DNA of 64,000 nt from RPQJ01 sp963793005 (GCA_963793005.1 CAWBYP010000002.1:1612001-1676000); one strand, 5' to 3'. Positions 1 through 8,612 are shown, counted from the stretch's first letter. Program-made: numbers and translations. Notes: a model not told the origin generated them from the sequence alone.

Positions 1-129
1 CCCTGTCGGGGCTCCCGCCGCCATTGCCAGGGACCTCGAGGGCTGGGGCGGGCCGGCAGGTACAATCCGGGGTGAATCACTTCCCAGCCCCCGCCCGGCC
101 TGAGCCGGGCCCGACCTGGACACCCCGGA

Positions 130-585
130 ATGAGCATCTGGTTCAAGCCCTTCACGCTGGATGAAATCCAGGGCTACTCACGCGGCAGCATGGTCGAGCA
201 CCTCGACCTGCGTTTTACCGAGATCGGCCCCGATTTCCTGCGCGGCACGCTGCCCGTGGATGCACGCACGATCCAGCCATTCGGCCTGCTGCACGGCGGC
301 GCCTCCGCTGCGCTGGCAGAGACGCTCGGCAGCGTCGCGGCACAGCACTGCGTGGATATGAGCCGTTTCTACTGTGTCGGGCTCGAGATCAACTCGAACC
401 ACATCCGGTCGGCGCGCACCGGGCTGGTAACGGGAACGGCTCGCCCGATCCACATCGGGTCGCGCTCACAGGTCTGGGAAATCCGCAGCGAGGACGACAA
501 GCAGCGGCTCGTGTGCATTTCGCGCCTGACGATCATGGTGCTGGAAGGCGCCGCGCAGGCGATGGCCGGGGGCGCGCGCACATGA
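130..585 (+). CDS. PaaI/YdiI-type hotdog-fold acyl-CoA thioesterase
   Basis: A 151-residue protein, the usual length for a single-domain hotdog thioesterase. Residues 52-68 read GLLHGGASAALAETLGS, the signature of the PaaI/MenI(YdiI)/ComA subgroup: HGG forms the oxyanion-hole region and Glu64 is the expected catalytic acid. These enzymes hydrolyse acyl-CoA thioesters in the cytoplasm; the substrate cannot be read from sequence (aromatic, naphthoyl or medium-chain acyl-CoA are all possible). The stop codon overlaps the next ATG (lptM) in an ATGA arrangement, so the two are translationally coupled. A TACAAT box at 61-66 could be a -10 element, but no convincing -35 is seen. Confidence 0.85.
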   Translation: MSIWFKPFTLDEIQGYSRGSMVEHLDLRFTEIGPDFLRGTLPVDARTIQPFGLLHGGASAALAETLGSVAAQHCVDMSRFYCVGLEINSNHIRSARTGLVTGTARPIHIGSRSQVWEIRSEDDKQRLVCISRLTIMVLEGAAQAMAGGART

Positions 586-935
586 AGGCCCGGAATCTCC
601 TTGCAGTCTCGGCAGCCGTGGCCAGCCTCGGATTGCTCACCGCCGGGTGCGGCTACAAGGGCCCGCTGACACTGCCCGAGAAGGCGGGCCCGGTGGTCAT
701 CCGGCCTGCACCATCTGCCACGGCCCCGCAGACTGCCCCGTCCACTGCACCGCCCGGCAGCGCGACACCCGGGGACCCGCAGGCGGCCCCCGTTTCGCCG
801 GCGCCACTCAAACCCGAAGACGAACAGTTGAAGAAGCCGGCGCCGGTCGCGTCGCCGACGCCGGGCCCATCGCCAGGGTCGGCACCTGCGACCCTGCCCG
901 CAACTGAGCCCGAAGGATCAACGGCGGGTGACTGA
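582..935 (+). CDS. lptM: LptM-like (YifL) small lipoprotein
   Basis: A 117-residue lipoprotein. The start at 582 (ATGA overlap with the upstream stop) gives a clean type II signal peptide with lipobox LLTAGC, lipidated Cys at residue 23. The segment CGYKGPL after the Cys is the hallmark of LptM/YifL, which helps LptD oxidative maturation at the LPS translocon in the outer membrane. Everything after residue 35 is Pro/Ala-rich low complexity, longer than in E. coli LptM. In many gammaproteobacteria lptM precedes lysA; here it precedes polA, whose GTG start overlaps the lptM stop by eight bases. The in-frame ATG further upstream (513) would lack a signal peptide and is not used. Confidence 0.8.
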   Translation: MKARNLLAVSAAVASLGLLTAGCGYKGPLTLPEKAGPVVIRPAPSATAPQTAPSTAPPGSATPGDPQAAPVSPAPLKPEDEQLKKPAPVASPTPGPSPGSAPATLPATEPEGSTAGD

Positions 936-3717
936 AACTCCAACACTGGTGCTGGTGGACGGCTCCTCGTACCTGTACCGGGCCTTCCACGCACTTCCGC
1001 CGCTTTCCAATTCCAAGGGTGAGCCGACCGGAGCCGTGCTCGGCGTGCTCAACATGCTGGCGAAGCTCGAGAAGGAACTCGCGCCGGCGCTGGTCGGCGT
1101 GGTCTTCGACGCGCCCGGACGGACGTTCCGCGACGAACTCTTCGCCGAGTACAAGGCGCAGCGTCCGCCGATGCCCGACGACCTGCGCGCGCAGGTCGCC
1201 CCGCTGATCGAGGCGGTGCAGGCACTCGGCATGCCGCTGCTGCGCATCGAGGGTGTCGAAGCCGACGACGTGATCGGCACGCTGGCGCGGCGTGCGGCCG
1301 ACGACGGTCTCGACGTCGTGATCTCCACCGGCGACAAGGACATGGCGCAGCTGGTCGATGGGCGCATCGGGCTGGTGAACACCATGACCGGCTCCTCGCT
1401 CGACCGCGAGGGCGTCAAGCTCAAGTTCGACGTGTACCCCGAGCAGATCGTCGACTACCTCGCACTGATGGGCGACTCCTCGGACAACATTCCGGGCGTA
1501 CCCAAGGTGGGCCCGAAGACCGCCGCAAAGTGGCTCAACGAGTACACGACGGTCGACAACCTGCTCGCGCACCAGGACGAGATCGCAGGCAAGGTGGGCG
1601 AGAGCCTGCGCGCCCACACCGACGATCTCGCGCTGTCGCGGAAACTTGCCACCATCGACTGCGATCTCGAACTGCCACTCACGCATCGCGAACTCGTGCG
1701 CGGGGTGCCGGACGTCGAGAAGTTGCGCGAGCTTTACTCGCGGCTCGAATTGAGGTCGTTGCTGAAGCAGCTTGCCGGCGGCGACCCTGCCGGCGCACCG
1801 GCATCGGAACTGTCTGCTGCGAGGGCGCACGCTGCGGCAGAGACCGGCGACGGCTTCCCTCGCTACAGCCGAGCAGCCGAGGCGGCCGCACATCCTGCGG
1901 CCGATCCGGGCCGTCGCGAATACGAGCTGATTCTCGACCAGGTGGCTTTCGAGCGCTGGATGGGGCAGCTCGAGGCGGCGGAACTGGTTGCATTCGATAC
2001 CGAGACGACTTCGCTCGACTACATGCAGGCGGAGATCGTCGGTGTCTCGTTCTGCGTGGAGCCCGGCCGCGCCGCTTATGTGCCACTCGCGCACACCAGC
2101 CCCGGCTCGCCGGACCAGCTCGATCGCAGAGCGGTCCTCGCTCGACTGAAGCCCCTGCTCGAGGACCCGGAGCGCGCGAAGCTCGGCCACCACCTCAAGT
2201 ACGACGCCCACGTGCTGCGCAACCACGGCATCGAGCTGCGGGGAATGAAGTACGACTCGATGCTCGAGTCCTACGTGCTCGACAGCACCGCCACCCGGCA
2301 CGACATGGACTCCGTGGCCCGGCACTACCTCGGCATCGAGACCATCAGCTACGAGGACGTGGCGGGCAAGGGTGCTAAGCAGCTGCCGTTCGCCGAGGTG
2401 CCAGTCGAGACTGCGGGCGAATACTCGGCAGAAGACGCTGACATCACGTTGCGTCTGCACCAGGCCCTGTGGCCACGGATCGAGGAGATCCCCTCGCTGC
2501 GCCGGCTCTACGAGGACATCGAGCAGCCGCTGGTACCAGTGCTGCTCGACATGGAGCACACCGGCGTGCTGATCGACACTGCGATGCTCAGGCAGCAGAG
2601 CCATGAGCTGTCGAAGAAGCTGCTCGAGCTCCAGGCCAGGGCCCACGCGGCAGCTGGCGGACCGTTCAACGTGGATTCGCCGAAGCAGCTGCAGGAAGTG
2701 CTGTTCGGCAAGCTTGGCCTGCCGGCGCGTCGCAAGACTGCGAAGGGCCAGCCTTCGACTGCCGAGGACGTGCTCGAGGAACTGGCCGATGAGTACGAGC
2801 TGCCGCGCATCGTGCTCGATTACCGCGGCATGGCAAAGCTGCGCTCCACCTACACCGACAAGCTGCCGGGCCAGGTGGACCCACGCACCGGGCGCGTACA
2901 CACCTCGTATCACCAGGCGGTCGCCGCGACGGGGCGATTGTCCTCCACCGACCCGAACCTGCAGAACATCCCGATCCGCACGCCGGAAGGACGCCGCATC
3001 AGGCAGGCGTTCGTGGCGCCGCCCGGCCATTTGCTGGTCGCCGCCGACTATTCACAGATCGAGCTGCGGATCATGGCGCACCTCTCGGGCGACGAGGGCC
3101 TGCTGAAGGCGTTCGCCGAAGACCGCGACATCCACCAGGCCACGGCCGCCGAGGTGTTCGGCGTCGCGGCGGACAAGGTCACGCCCGACCAGCGTCGTGC
3201 TGCCAAGGCCATCAACTTCGGCCTGATCTACGGCATGTCCGCGTTCGGGCTTGCCCGCCAGCTCGGCATCGAGCGCGGGGCGGCACAGCAGTACGTGGAT
3301 CTCTATTTCCACCGCTATCCGGGCGTCAAGCGCTACATGGACGAGACGCGCGCGATCGCCCGCGAGCAGGGCTACGTGGAGACCGTCGCCGGCCGGCGCC
3401 TGTACCTGCGGGAGATCCGCTCGAAGAACCAGCAGCTCCGCCAGTACGCCGAGCGCAGCGCCATCAACGCACCGATGCAGGGAACGGCCGCGGACATCAT
3501 CAAGCGCGCGATGATCGACGTGCACGACTGGCTGCGTGGCGACGCCGGGGCCCGGCTCGTGATGCAGGTGCACGACGAACTGGTACTCGAGGTCGCCGAG
3601 AAAGACCTCGCCCGGGTGGAAAACGGCCTGCGCGAGCGCATGTCGGCGGCGGCGAGCCTCACGGTGCCGCTGAAGGTCGAGGTTGGGCGCGGTTCGAACT
3701 GGGACGAGGCGCACTGA
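928..3717 (+). CDS. polA: DNA polymerase I
   Basis: A 929-residue protein with the full PolA architecture. The N-terminal 5'-3' exonuclease starts with LVLVDGSSYLYRAFHALP (residues 7-24), followed by a helix-3-turn-helix region to about 265. The 3'-5' exonuclease begins around residue 355 with the metal-binding FDTETTSLDY, so proofreading is probably active (many bacteria have lost it). Polymerase motif A, DYSQIELRIMAHLSGD, lies near residue 706 and motif C, VHDELVLEV, near 881. It fills gaps in excision repair and replaces Okazaki primers. The start is GTG at 928, overlapping the lptM stop. Length matches E. coli PolA (928). Confidence 0.98.
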   Translation: MTETPTLVLVDGSSYLYRAFHALPPLSNSKGEPTGAVLGVLNMLAKLEKELAPALVGVVFDAPGRTFRDELFAEYKAQRPPMPDDLRAQVAPLIEAVQALGMPLLRIEGVEADDVIGTLARRAADDGLDVVISTGDKDMAQLVDGRIGLVNTMTGSSLDREGVKLKFDVYPEQIVDYLALMGDSSDNIPGVPKVGPKTAAKWLNEYTTVDNLLAHQDEIAGKVGESLRAHTDDLALSRKLATIDCDLELPLTHRELVRGVPDVEKLRELYSRLELRSLLKQLAGGDPAGAPASELSAARAHAAAETGDGFPRYSRAAEAAAHPAADPGRREYELILDQVAFERWMGQLEAAELVAFDTETTSLDYMQAEIVGVSFCVEPGRAAYVPLAHTSPGSPDQLDRRAVLARLKPLLEDPERAKLGHHLKYDAHVLRNHGIELRGMKYDSMLESYVLDSTATRHDMDSVARHYLGIETISYEDVAGKGAKQLPFAEVPVETAGEYSAEDADITLRLHQALWPRIEEIPSLRRLYEDIEQPLVPVLLDMEHTGVLIDTAMLRQQSHELSKKLLELQARAHAAAGGPFNVDSPKQLQEVLFGKLGLPARRKTAKGQPSTAEDVLEELADEYELPRIVLDYRGMAKLRSTYTDKLPGQVDPRTGRVHTSYHQAVAATGRLSSTDPNLQNIPIRTPEGRRIRQAFVAPPGHLLVAADYSQIELRIMAHLSGDEGLLKAFAEDRDIHQATAAEVFGVAADKVTPDQRRAAKAINFGLIYGMSAFGLARQLGIERGAAQQYVDLYFHRYPGVKRYMDETRAIAREQGYVETVAGRRLYLREIRSKNQQLRQYAERSAINAPMQGTAADIIKRAMIDVHDWLRGDAGARLVMQVHDELVLEVAEKDLARVENGLRERMSAAASLTVPLKVEVGRGSNWDEAH

Positions 3718-3915
3718 GGACAGCAGCCCCGGCAGTCGGCCGTCCGCCACCGGGCCCGGCCCGCGTCGCGGCGGCCGTGCCGCATGAGCACTTGTCCCAG
3801 TTGCCGGCCCGACGGAGAGGCGCCTAGCATTGGTCGGTTCCAACTGGATCCGCGGCACGTCGTGGCGCGAGTCCGCGCACCGATGCGTTGCCGCCTCTGA
3901 GACCATGGAGGCGTT

Positions 3916-4425
3916 ATGAAACTCATGCATGTGGCCGTTGCTGCGATCGCCCTGGTGGCATCGCCGGCATATGCGGCAGATGATGGTTTCTATGTCGAAG
4001 GCGGCATCGGTTACTACCAGCTCGACATCGGCGGCGGCTGGGATGCCGGGGACACGGCGTACAAGCTCGGCGCCGGCTACAATTTCATGAAGTACTTCGG
4101 CGTCGAGGTCGAGTGGATCGACGGCGGAAGCCCGGAAAAATACGGGGAAACCGTGGACATCGACGGCTGGAACTTCAGCGCCATCGGTCGATGGCCCGTC
4201 ACCGAGCAGTTCGAGGTTTTCGCGAAACTCGGCGCCCTGATGTGGAACGCCGACTTCAGCGGACCCGTGCGTGGCAGCGACGATGGCACGGACTTTTCGT
4301 GGGGTCTCGGTGCGGGCTGGAACTTCACCGATCACTTCACCGTGAACGCCGAGTACCAGGGATTCGAGATCGCGGACACGAACGCCTCTGAGCTCTGGAT
4401 CGCGAGCGCGGTCTGGCGATTCTGA
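3916..4425 (+). CDS. Small outer-membrane beta-barrel protein, copy A
   Basis: A 169-residue secreted protein: signal peptide 1-20 ending AYA, then a mature chain starting ADDGFYVEGGIGYY and ending in an aromatic residue (Trp-Arg-Phe), typical of BAM-inserted barrels. Alternating hydrophobic/aromatic strands with Gly turns fit an 8-stranded OmpA/OmpW-like barrel. Role unknown. It is the shortest of three tandem paralogues (this one, 4596 and 5638) that share the sequence around FYxxxGxGY, KYFGVEVEW-like and the WPIxExWExFxR-like strands. ATG at 3916 follows GGAGG a few bases upstream. Confidence 0.75.
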   Translation: MKLMHVAVAAIALVASPAYAADDGFYVEGGIGYYQLDIGGGWDAGDTAYKLGAGYNFMKYFGVEVEWIDGGSPEKYGETVDIDGWNFSAIGRWPVTEQFEVFAKLGALMWNADFSGPVRGSDDGTDFSWGLGAGWNFTDHFTVNAEYQGFEIADTNASELWIASAVWRF

Positions 4426-4595
4426 TCGGCGCCGGTGTTTTCCGGGACCGGCGGACCTTGGTCCGGGGGACGGGGTCCGTTGCCGTGGCTTGAGCGCTCA
4501 CCGTCATCGGTATAGCGTCGGGCTGCGGAATCCGCCCGGGTTCCGCCTTGGGGGTTGGGCTACAAAATGAACATCAGTCCCGGAGGGGCAGGTAT

Positions 4596-5285
4596 ATGAA
4601 GCTAACGACACTACTGATCGCAGCAGCGGCGCTGGCCGCAGGATCGGCGTCCGCGGATGACCGCGGCTTCTACGCTGGCGCTGGCGTCGGCTGGAGCCAG
4701 ATGTCGATACCGAAATCGAATGCGACCGACGCGTTCATTTTCGCGTTTAACGAAGTCGGTTATCCGCTGGAGAGCTGGTCGGTCAAGACGGACAAGACCG
4801 ACATCATGTGGAGCGCGTTCGCCGGCTACAAATTCATCAAGTACGTCGCGGTCGAGGCCGGCTATCTCGACACCGGCACGGCGTCCTACACGGGCAAGGG
4901 TACGACGCTGGTATTCGACACGGAAATCGATGGATACGTGGAGGTTCCGGTCAAGGGCAACATCGACTGGCACGCGACGGGCTGGCAGGCGAGCGTGCTG
5001 GGCATCTGGCCCATCGACGAAAACTGGGAGATCTTTGGCCGTGTCGGCGGATTCTACGGAGACGTAAAGGCCGACTTGCGCGTTTCCGCCGATGGCGCCG
5101 TAGGCAAGGCGCACACCAGCGGGAGTTCCACCGAGTTCCTCTACGGCGTAGGCGTCGACGCCACCTTCCTCGAGAACTGGGCCGCTCGCTTCGAATGGCT
5201 GGCAATTCCCAGCCTGGGAAGCAGCGATACGGGCGGCTCCGGGGACTGGAACGGGCTGCAGTTCTCCCTGCTCTACGAGTTCTGA
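4596..5285 (+). CDS. Small outer-membrane beta-barrel protein, copy B
   Basis: A 229-residue protein with signal peptide 1-20 (ASA cleavage), mature start DDRGFYAGAGVGW and C-terminal phenylalanine (LLYEF), again a BAM signal. The start is set at 4596 because a strong GGAGG lies at 4582-4586 and the signal peptide begins there; the upstream in-frame ATG at 4548 would place 16 charged residues before the signal peptide. Same length as copy C and closely similar to it across strands such as WPIDENWEIFGRVGGFYGDV. Function unknown; porin-like or adhesin-like barrels are possible. Confidence 0.75.
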   Translation: MKLTTLLIAAAALAAGSASADDRGFYAGAGVGWSQMSIPKSNATDAFIFAFNEVGYPLESWSVKTDKTDIMWSAFAGYKFIKYVAVEAGYLDTGTASYTGKGTTLVFDTEIDGYVEVPVKGNIDWHATGWQASVLGIWPIDENWEIFGRVGGFYGDVKADLRVSADGAVGKAHTSGSSTEFLYGVGVDATFLENWAARFEWLAIPSLGSSDTGGSGDWNGLQFSLLYEF

Positions 5286-5637
5286 GGCTCGATCAGCGGC
5301 TGAACTGACTTCGGCGTCACTGCCACGGGCTCACCCCCCTCGGCGGGTGGGCCTGTCGCTTTTCCGGCATGCGAGTCTTCGTGCGCACGCTGTGCGAGGG
5401 GTGCCCATCGCCCTGGCATTTCGAGGCCAGTGTCACAATTTTGACCGTTGTATTTTCACAACATTGAAACTATTTTTGAACGATGCTGTCCCTTTACCTA
5501 GGGAAAAGTGCGATACCGGGACTTTAGATGAGTTGCTTTCTTGCATTGCTGCGGTGTAGCATTTACCCACTGGCCTGCTTGGGCGTCCCCCGCCAAAGCT
5601 GCAGAAACATCAGTCACCTACCTCAAGGACGTTACAC
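5286..5637. promoter_or_regulatory. 352-bp gap: weak terminator, then AT-rich promoter region of barrel copy C
   Basis: No gene is supported here. A 9-bp stem (5328-5336 with 5345-5353, one G-T pair) followed by TTTT at 5360 may be a weak terminator for copy B. From about 5435 to 5570 the base composition switches to clearly AT-rich, unlike the rest of the window. This stretch contains TTGACC (5441-5446) and an inverted repeat GTTGT-N6-ACAAC (5447-5462). It probably holds a regulated promoter for copy C, but I cannot place a good -10 hexamer. Confidence 0.4.
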
Positions 5638-6327
5638 ATGAAGACCAAGATTGCTCTTATTGCTGCGATGGCGCTGGTCGCCGGTTCGGCCGTTGCGGCC
5701 GACAGCGGCTTCTACGCTGGCGCCGGCATCGGCTACGGCAAGATCAACATCAACTCGGACAAGATCGACAACAGCTTCAATGCTTTCTTCTCTGACAACG
5801 AAAGCGACCTGGTGGTCAAGAATTCGAACGTTGGCCAGGGCGCGACGCCTTACAGCCTGACGGTCGGCTACAAGTGGATGCCTTACTTCGCCACCGAGAT
5901 CTCCTACATCGACCTCGGCAACGCTGACTACACAGGCAAGGTCTACGATACGTTCCTGGGCGAGGACGTCGGCAAGATCAAGGGCCAGTGGAACGCCAAG
6001 GGCTGGCCGGTGTCGGTGCTCGGCATCTGGCCGATCGACGACAGCTGGGAAGTGTTCGGCCGCGTGGGCGTGTTCATCGGCGACGTCAAGCTGAACGCCA
6101 AGGCCCAGTACACGGGCGGCGAGCTGGTCTGCTTCGGCGGCAGCTGCGCCAAGGGCAACGAGTCGCAGAGCTCCACGGAGTTCATCGGCGGCGTGGGCAC
6201 GAATTTCAACTTCATGGACACCTGGACTGCCCGCCTCGAGTGGCAGGCCATGCCCAGCCTCGGCAATGACGAAGTGGGCGACGGCAACTGGAACAACATC
6301 CAGTTCTCGATCCTCTACAACTTCTGA
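5638..6327 (+). CDS. Small outer-membrane beta-barrel protein, copy C
   Basis: A 229-residue barrel protein: signal peptide 1-20 (AVA), mature start ADSGFYAGAGIGYG, last residues ILYNF. It is the closest relative of copy B (same length, same order of strands, common ending after WNxxQFSxLY). It has two cysteines about eight residues apart in an extracellular-loop position (VCFGGSC) that copies A and B lack, so a loop disulfide is possible. It has its own AT-rich upstream region and a strong terminator at 6371, so it is likely a monocistronic unit. Confidence 0.78.
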   Translation: MKTKIALIAAMALVAGSAVAADSGFYAGAGIGYGKININSDKIDNSFNAFFSDNESDLVVKNSNVGQGATPYSLTVGYKWMPYFATEISYIDLGNADYTGKVYDTFLGEDVGKIKGQWNAKGWPVSVLGIWPIDDSWEVFGRVGVFIGDVKLNAKAQYTGGELVCFGGSCAKGNESQSSTEFIGGVGTNFNFMDTWTARLEWQAMPSLGNDEVGDGNWNNIQFSILYNF

Positions 6328-6370
6328 TCCAGGCTTGATTGCCGCGTCGCCCACGGGTGGCGCGACAGGA

Positions 6371-6401
6371 TGGGCCCACCCGCAAGGGTGGGCCCATTTT
6401 T
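6371..6401 (+). terminator. Intrinsic terminator of barrel copy C
   Basis: Perfect 11-bp GC-rich stem TGGGCCCACCC / GGGTGGGCCCA closed by a GCAA tetraloop and followed by ATTTTTCTTT. Ends transcription of the porin-like gene before the sRNA candidate. Confidence 0.92.
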
Positions 6402-6485
6402 CTTTGGCGAACAGGCACTTGCGGGAACCCGTTTTTTTGTGCGAAGCGCCGTGAACTTTGGCCATCTGGCCCGGTCTCTATCCTT

Positions 6486-6608
6486 GAGCGACATTGAGAC
6501 GCTCGGTGCCCCGCCTACCTCCCTGGGCGCTGCACCCGCCCGGTCAATCCCCCAATGCCGGGTCAACTTCCCCGGTTGGATCCGCTGGTCCAACCGGGGT
6601 TTCTTTTT
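6486..6608 (+). ncRNA. Candidate small RNA in the Spot 42/ErsA locus (between polA region and engB)
   Basis: A free-standing transcription unit of about 120 nt is suggested. A second intrinsic terminator (stem CCCCGGTTGGA 6570-6580 / TCCAACCGGGG 6589-6599, then TTTCTTTTT) lies only 200 bp after the copy C terminator, with no ORF between them. It contains a 5' hairpin GAGCG-N9-CGCTC (6486-6504) and a C/U-rich single-stranded stretch (CCTACCTCCCT, 6514-6524) that could pair with Shine-Dalgarno sequences. In E. coli Spot 42 (spf), and in Pseudomonas ErsA, the sRNA sits between polA and engB/yihA in this orientation. A possible -10 is TATCCT at 6479-6484, which would put the 5' end nearer 6491; the 5' end is uncertain. 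The 3' end is antisense to the last 20 codons of engB. Confidence 0.55.
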
Positions 6609-7212
6609 GGGCCCCCGGTGCTGCTGCCCGGCCGTCGAGCATGCGTTCGAGCGCTCGCCGCGCCTCGTCCACGCCATCGCCACTGAGTGACGAGAACAGC
6701 TGGACGCCTGCACCCTCGCCCACCTCGCGGCGTACGCCCGACAGAGCCTGTCTCGCCGCCCCGCGGCCCAGCTTGTCGGCCTTGGTGAGCAGGATGTGCA
6801 CCGGCACCTTTCGTGACAGCGCGAGTTCCAGCATGTCGCAATCGTTCTGTGTCAGCGGGTGGCGCACGTCCATCACGACGATGGATCCACGCAGCGACTT
6901 GCGGCCCTGGAAATAGCCAGTGACCAGCCGCCCCCAGTGACGGCGCATTTCGCCGGGGACCGCAGCGAATCCGTAGCCCGGCAGGTCCACGAGGCGTCGA
7001 CCGGCCTCCAGTTCAAAGAAATTGATCAACCGGGTCGCGCCCGGGGCCTTGCTGGTACGGGCCAGGCCCTTGCGGCGGGTGATCGCATTGATCGCGCTCG
7101 ACTTGCCTGCGTTCGACCTGCCTGCGACTGATACCTCCACGCCGGTGTCGGGCGGGAACTGCCCGAGCTTGTCGGCGCTGGTGACGAACCGGACCAGTGG
7201 ATAGGTGGACAT
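6544..7212 (-). CDS. engB: Ribosome biogenesis GTPase EngB (YihA/YsxC)
   Basis: A 222-residue TRAFAC GTPase. G1 is GRSNAGKSS, G2 PGATRLINFFEL, G3 DLPGYGFA, G4 TKADKLGR and G5 SSLSGDG, in the order of the EngB family. It acts in the cytoplasm in late 50S subunit assembly. The last ~20 residues, rich in Pro/Gly, are encoded over the hairpin of the convergent sRNA candidate, so the tail is probably an extension past the usual C-terminus. The gene is convergent with the barrel genes and divergent from the cytochrome c4 gene. Confidence 0.95.
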   Translation of the reverse strand: MSTYPLVRFVTSADKLGQFPPDTGVEVSVAGRSNAGKSSAINAITRRKGLARTSKAPGATRLINFFELEAGRRLVDLPGYGFAAVPGEMRRHWGRLVTGYFQGRKSLRGSIVVMDVRHPLTQNDCDMLELALSRKVPVHILLTKADKLGRGAARQALSGVRREVGEGAGVQLFSSLSGDGVDEARRALERMLDGRAAAPGAQKETPVGPADPTGEVDPALGD

Positions 7213-7292
7213 GAGGTGGAGCCGCTACGGTGCGCCGTTGGGACCGTAGTGTACAATTTGCGGCTCGTTTGCCCCTCGTTCGGAGTGGTTAT

Positions 7293-7904
7293 ATGACCGC
7301 GAAACTCGTCGCCGCCCTGTCACTGGCGGTCACCCTCGGCTGGACTGCGCCTTCGCTGGCCGCGGGCTCCAAGGAGGACGGCCAGGCCAAGGCCGCAACC
7401 TGCAGTGCCTGCCATGGCATGGACGGCAACAGCGTCAGCCCGGAGTGGCCGAGCATCGCCGGGCAGCACGAGTCGTACATCCTGAAGCAGCTCAATGCCT
7501 TCCACGACGGCAAGCGGCAGAACCCGCTTATGTCGCCGATGGCCGCCATACTGAGCGAGCAGGACATGGCCGACCTCGCGGCGTATTACTCGTCGCAGAC
7601 GATCCGCGGCGGCGAGACCGACCCTTCGAAGGCGAAGCTCGGCCAGCGCGTCTATCGCTCCGGCAGCATCGAGGGCAAGGTCATGGCCTGCGCCGGCTGC
7701 CACGGCCCGAGCGGTCTCGGCAACGCACCGGCAGACTTCCCCTCCATCCAGGGGCAGCATGCGGCCTACGTGGCGATACAGCTGCGGGCCTACAAGGCCG
7801 GCACGCGTGACACGGATCCGAACCAGATGATGCGCGACATGGCCGCAGCACTCTCGGAAGAGGAAATCGACGCCGTGGCTTCCTACGTCCAGGGCCTGCG
7901 CTGA
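7293..7904 (+). CDS. Dihaem cytochrome c4
   Basis: A 203-residue periplasmic protein with signal peptide (about 1-24) and two CxxCH haem sites, CSACH at 37-41 and CAGCH at 133-137, each in a half that repeats the same c-type fold (SPEWPSIAGQHESYILKQLNAF versus the similar stretch around 151). This duplicated arrangement defines cytochrome c4, an electron donor to terminal oxidases. ATG 7293 is chosen because GGAG lies at 7282-7285 and the signal peptide starts there. The next gene, dsbA, is 32 bp downstream; in many gammaproteobacteria c4 and dsbA are neighbours, fitting shared roles in periplasmic haem/thiol chemistry. Confidence 0.93.
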   Translation: MTAKLVAALSLAVTLGWTAPSLAAGSKEDGQAKAATCSACHGMDGNSVSPEWPSIAGQHESYILKQLNAFHDGKRQNPLMSPMAAILSEQDMADLAAYYSSQTIRGGETDPSKAKLGQRVYRSGSIEGKVMACAGCHGPSGLGNAPADFPSIQGQHAAYVAIQLRAYKAGTRDTDPNQMMRDMAAALSEEEIDAVASYVQGLR

Positions 7905-7936
7905 ACCCGCGGCCGATTGCACTGTCAGATCCAGTC

Positions 7937-8581
7937 ATGAACAACACCATCACCCGCATGGCCCGGCCGCTGGTAGCCGCCGGAATCCTGCTGCTCGCGG
8001 CGCACGGCGCCTCGGCCGTCGAACTCACTGAAGGCCAGCAGTACAAGCTGCTGAAGCCGGCCCAACCGACCGACGTGGCACCCGGCAAGGTGCAGGTCGT
8101 CGAGGTGTTCTGGTACGCCTGCTCCCACTGTTACGCGATCGAACCCAAGATCGAGGCCTGGAACAGCAAGGGCAAGCCGCCGTACGTGGTGTCCGTGCAG
8201 ATGCCGGCGACCTGGAACGAACTGCTGAAGACCCACGCGCGGGTGTTCTACACGGCCGAGCTGCTCGGCAAGCTGCAGCAGCTGAACGGCGACATCTTTC
8301 GCGAGATAAACGTCAAGGGCAACCGCATGGACACGCCCGAGAAGATCGAGGCGTTCTTCGTGTCGCACGGTGTCTCGAAGGCCGATTTCCAGAAGGCGTT
8401 CGCGTCGTTCGCCGTCGAGTCGAAGCTGCGCCAGGCCGAGGAGCTGAACAAGCGCTACAAGATCACCGGCACTCCGACCTGGGTGGTCGACGGCAAATAC
8501 GTCACGGACGTCTCGATGGCCGGTTCCGAGGACGCCCTGTTCGAAGTGCTGAACGCGCTCGCTGCGAAGGCAAAGCAGTAG
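7937..8581 (+). CDS. dsbA: Periplasmic thiol:disulfide oxidoreductase DsbA
   Basis: A 214-residue secreted protein with signal peptide 1-27 (ASA). It has a thioredoxin-fold active site C62-S-H-C65 (VEVFWYACSHC), the CxxC of DsbA with Ser instead of the Pro of E. coli CPHC. The cis-proline loop appears as ITGTPTWVVDGKYV near residue 180. It introduces disulfide bonds into exported proteins, such as the neighbouring secreted cytochromes or LptD. The tail fits the DsbA/DsbL family, and a terminator follows. Confidence 0.93.
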   Translation: MNNTITRMARPLVAAGILLLAAHGASAVELTEGQQYKLLKPAQPTDVAPGKVQVVEVFWYACSHCYAIEPKIEAWNSKGKPPYVVSVQMPATWNELLKTHARVFYTAELLGKLQQLNGDIFREINVKGNRMDTPEKIEAFFVSHGVSKADFQKAFASFAVESKLRQAEELNKRYKITGTPTWVVDGKYVTDVSMAGSEDALFEVLNALAAKAKQ

Positions 8582-8612
8582 CGCCGGGTCTGGTTCGGAA
8601 ATAGAACAGCCC

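Noticed and set aside
1..60. Possible divergent gene starting at an ATG on the minus strand (24-22)
   Set aside because: Only eight codons are inside the window; no recognisable sequence.
808..3030. 740-codon open frame on the minus strand opposite polA
   Set aside because: It is a shadow of the high-GC third-position bias of polA; no domain, SD or sensible composition (His/Arg/Val-rich).
6460..6610. 6S RNA or another known RNA as identity of the intergenic transcript
   Set aside because: No 6S-like long central bubble and wrong gene neighbourhood; only position supports a Spot 42/ErsA-type relation.
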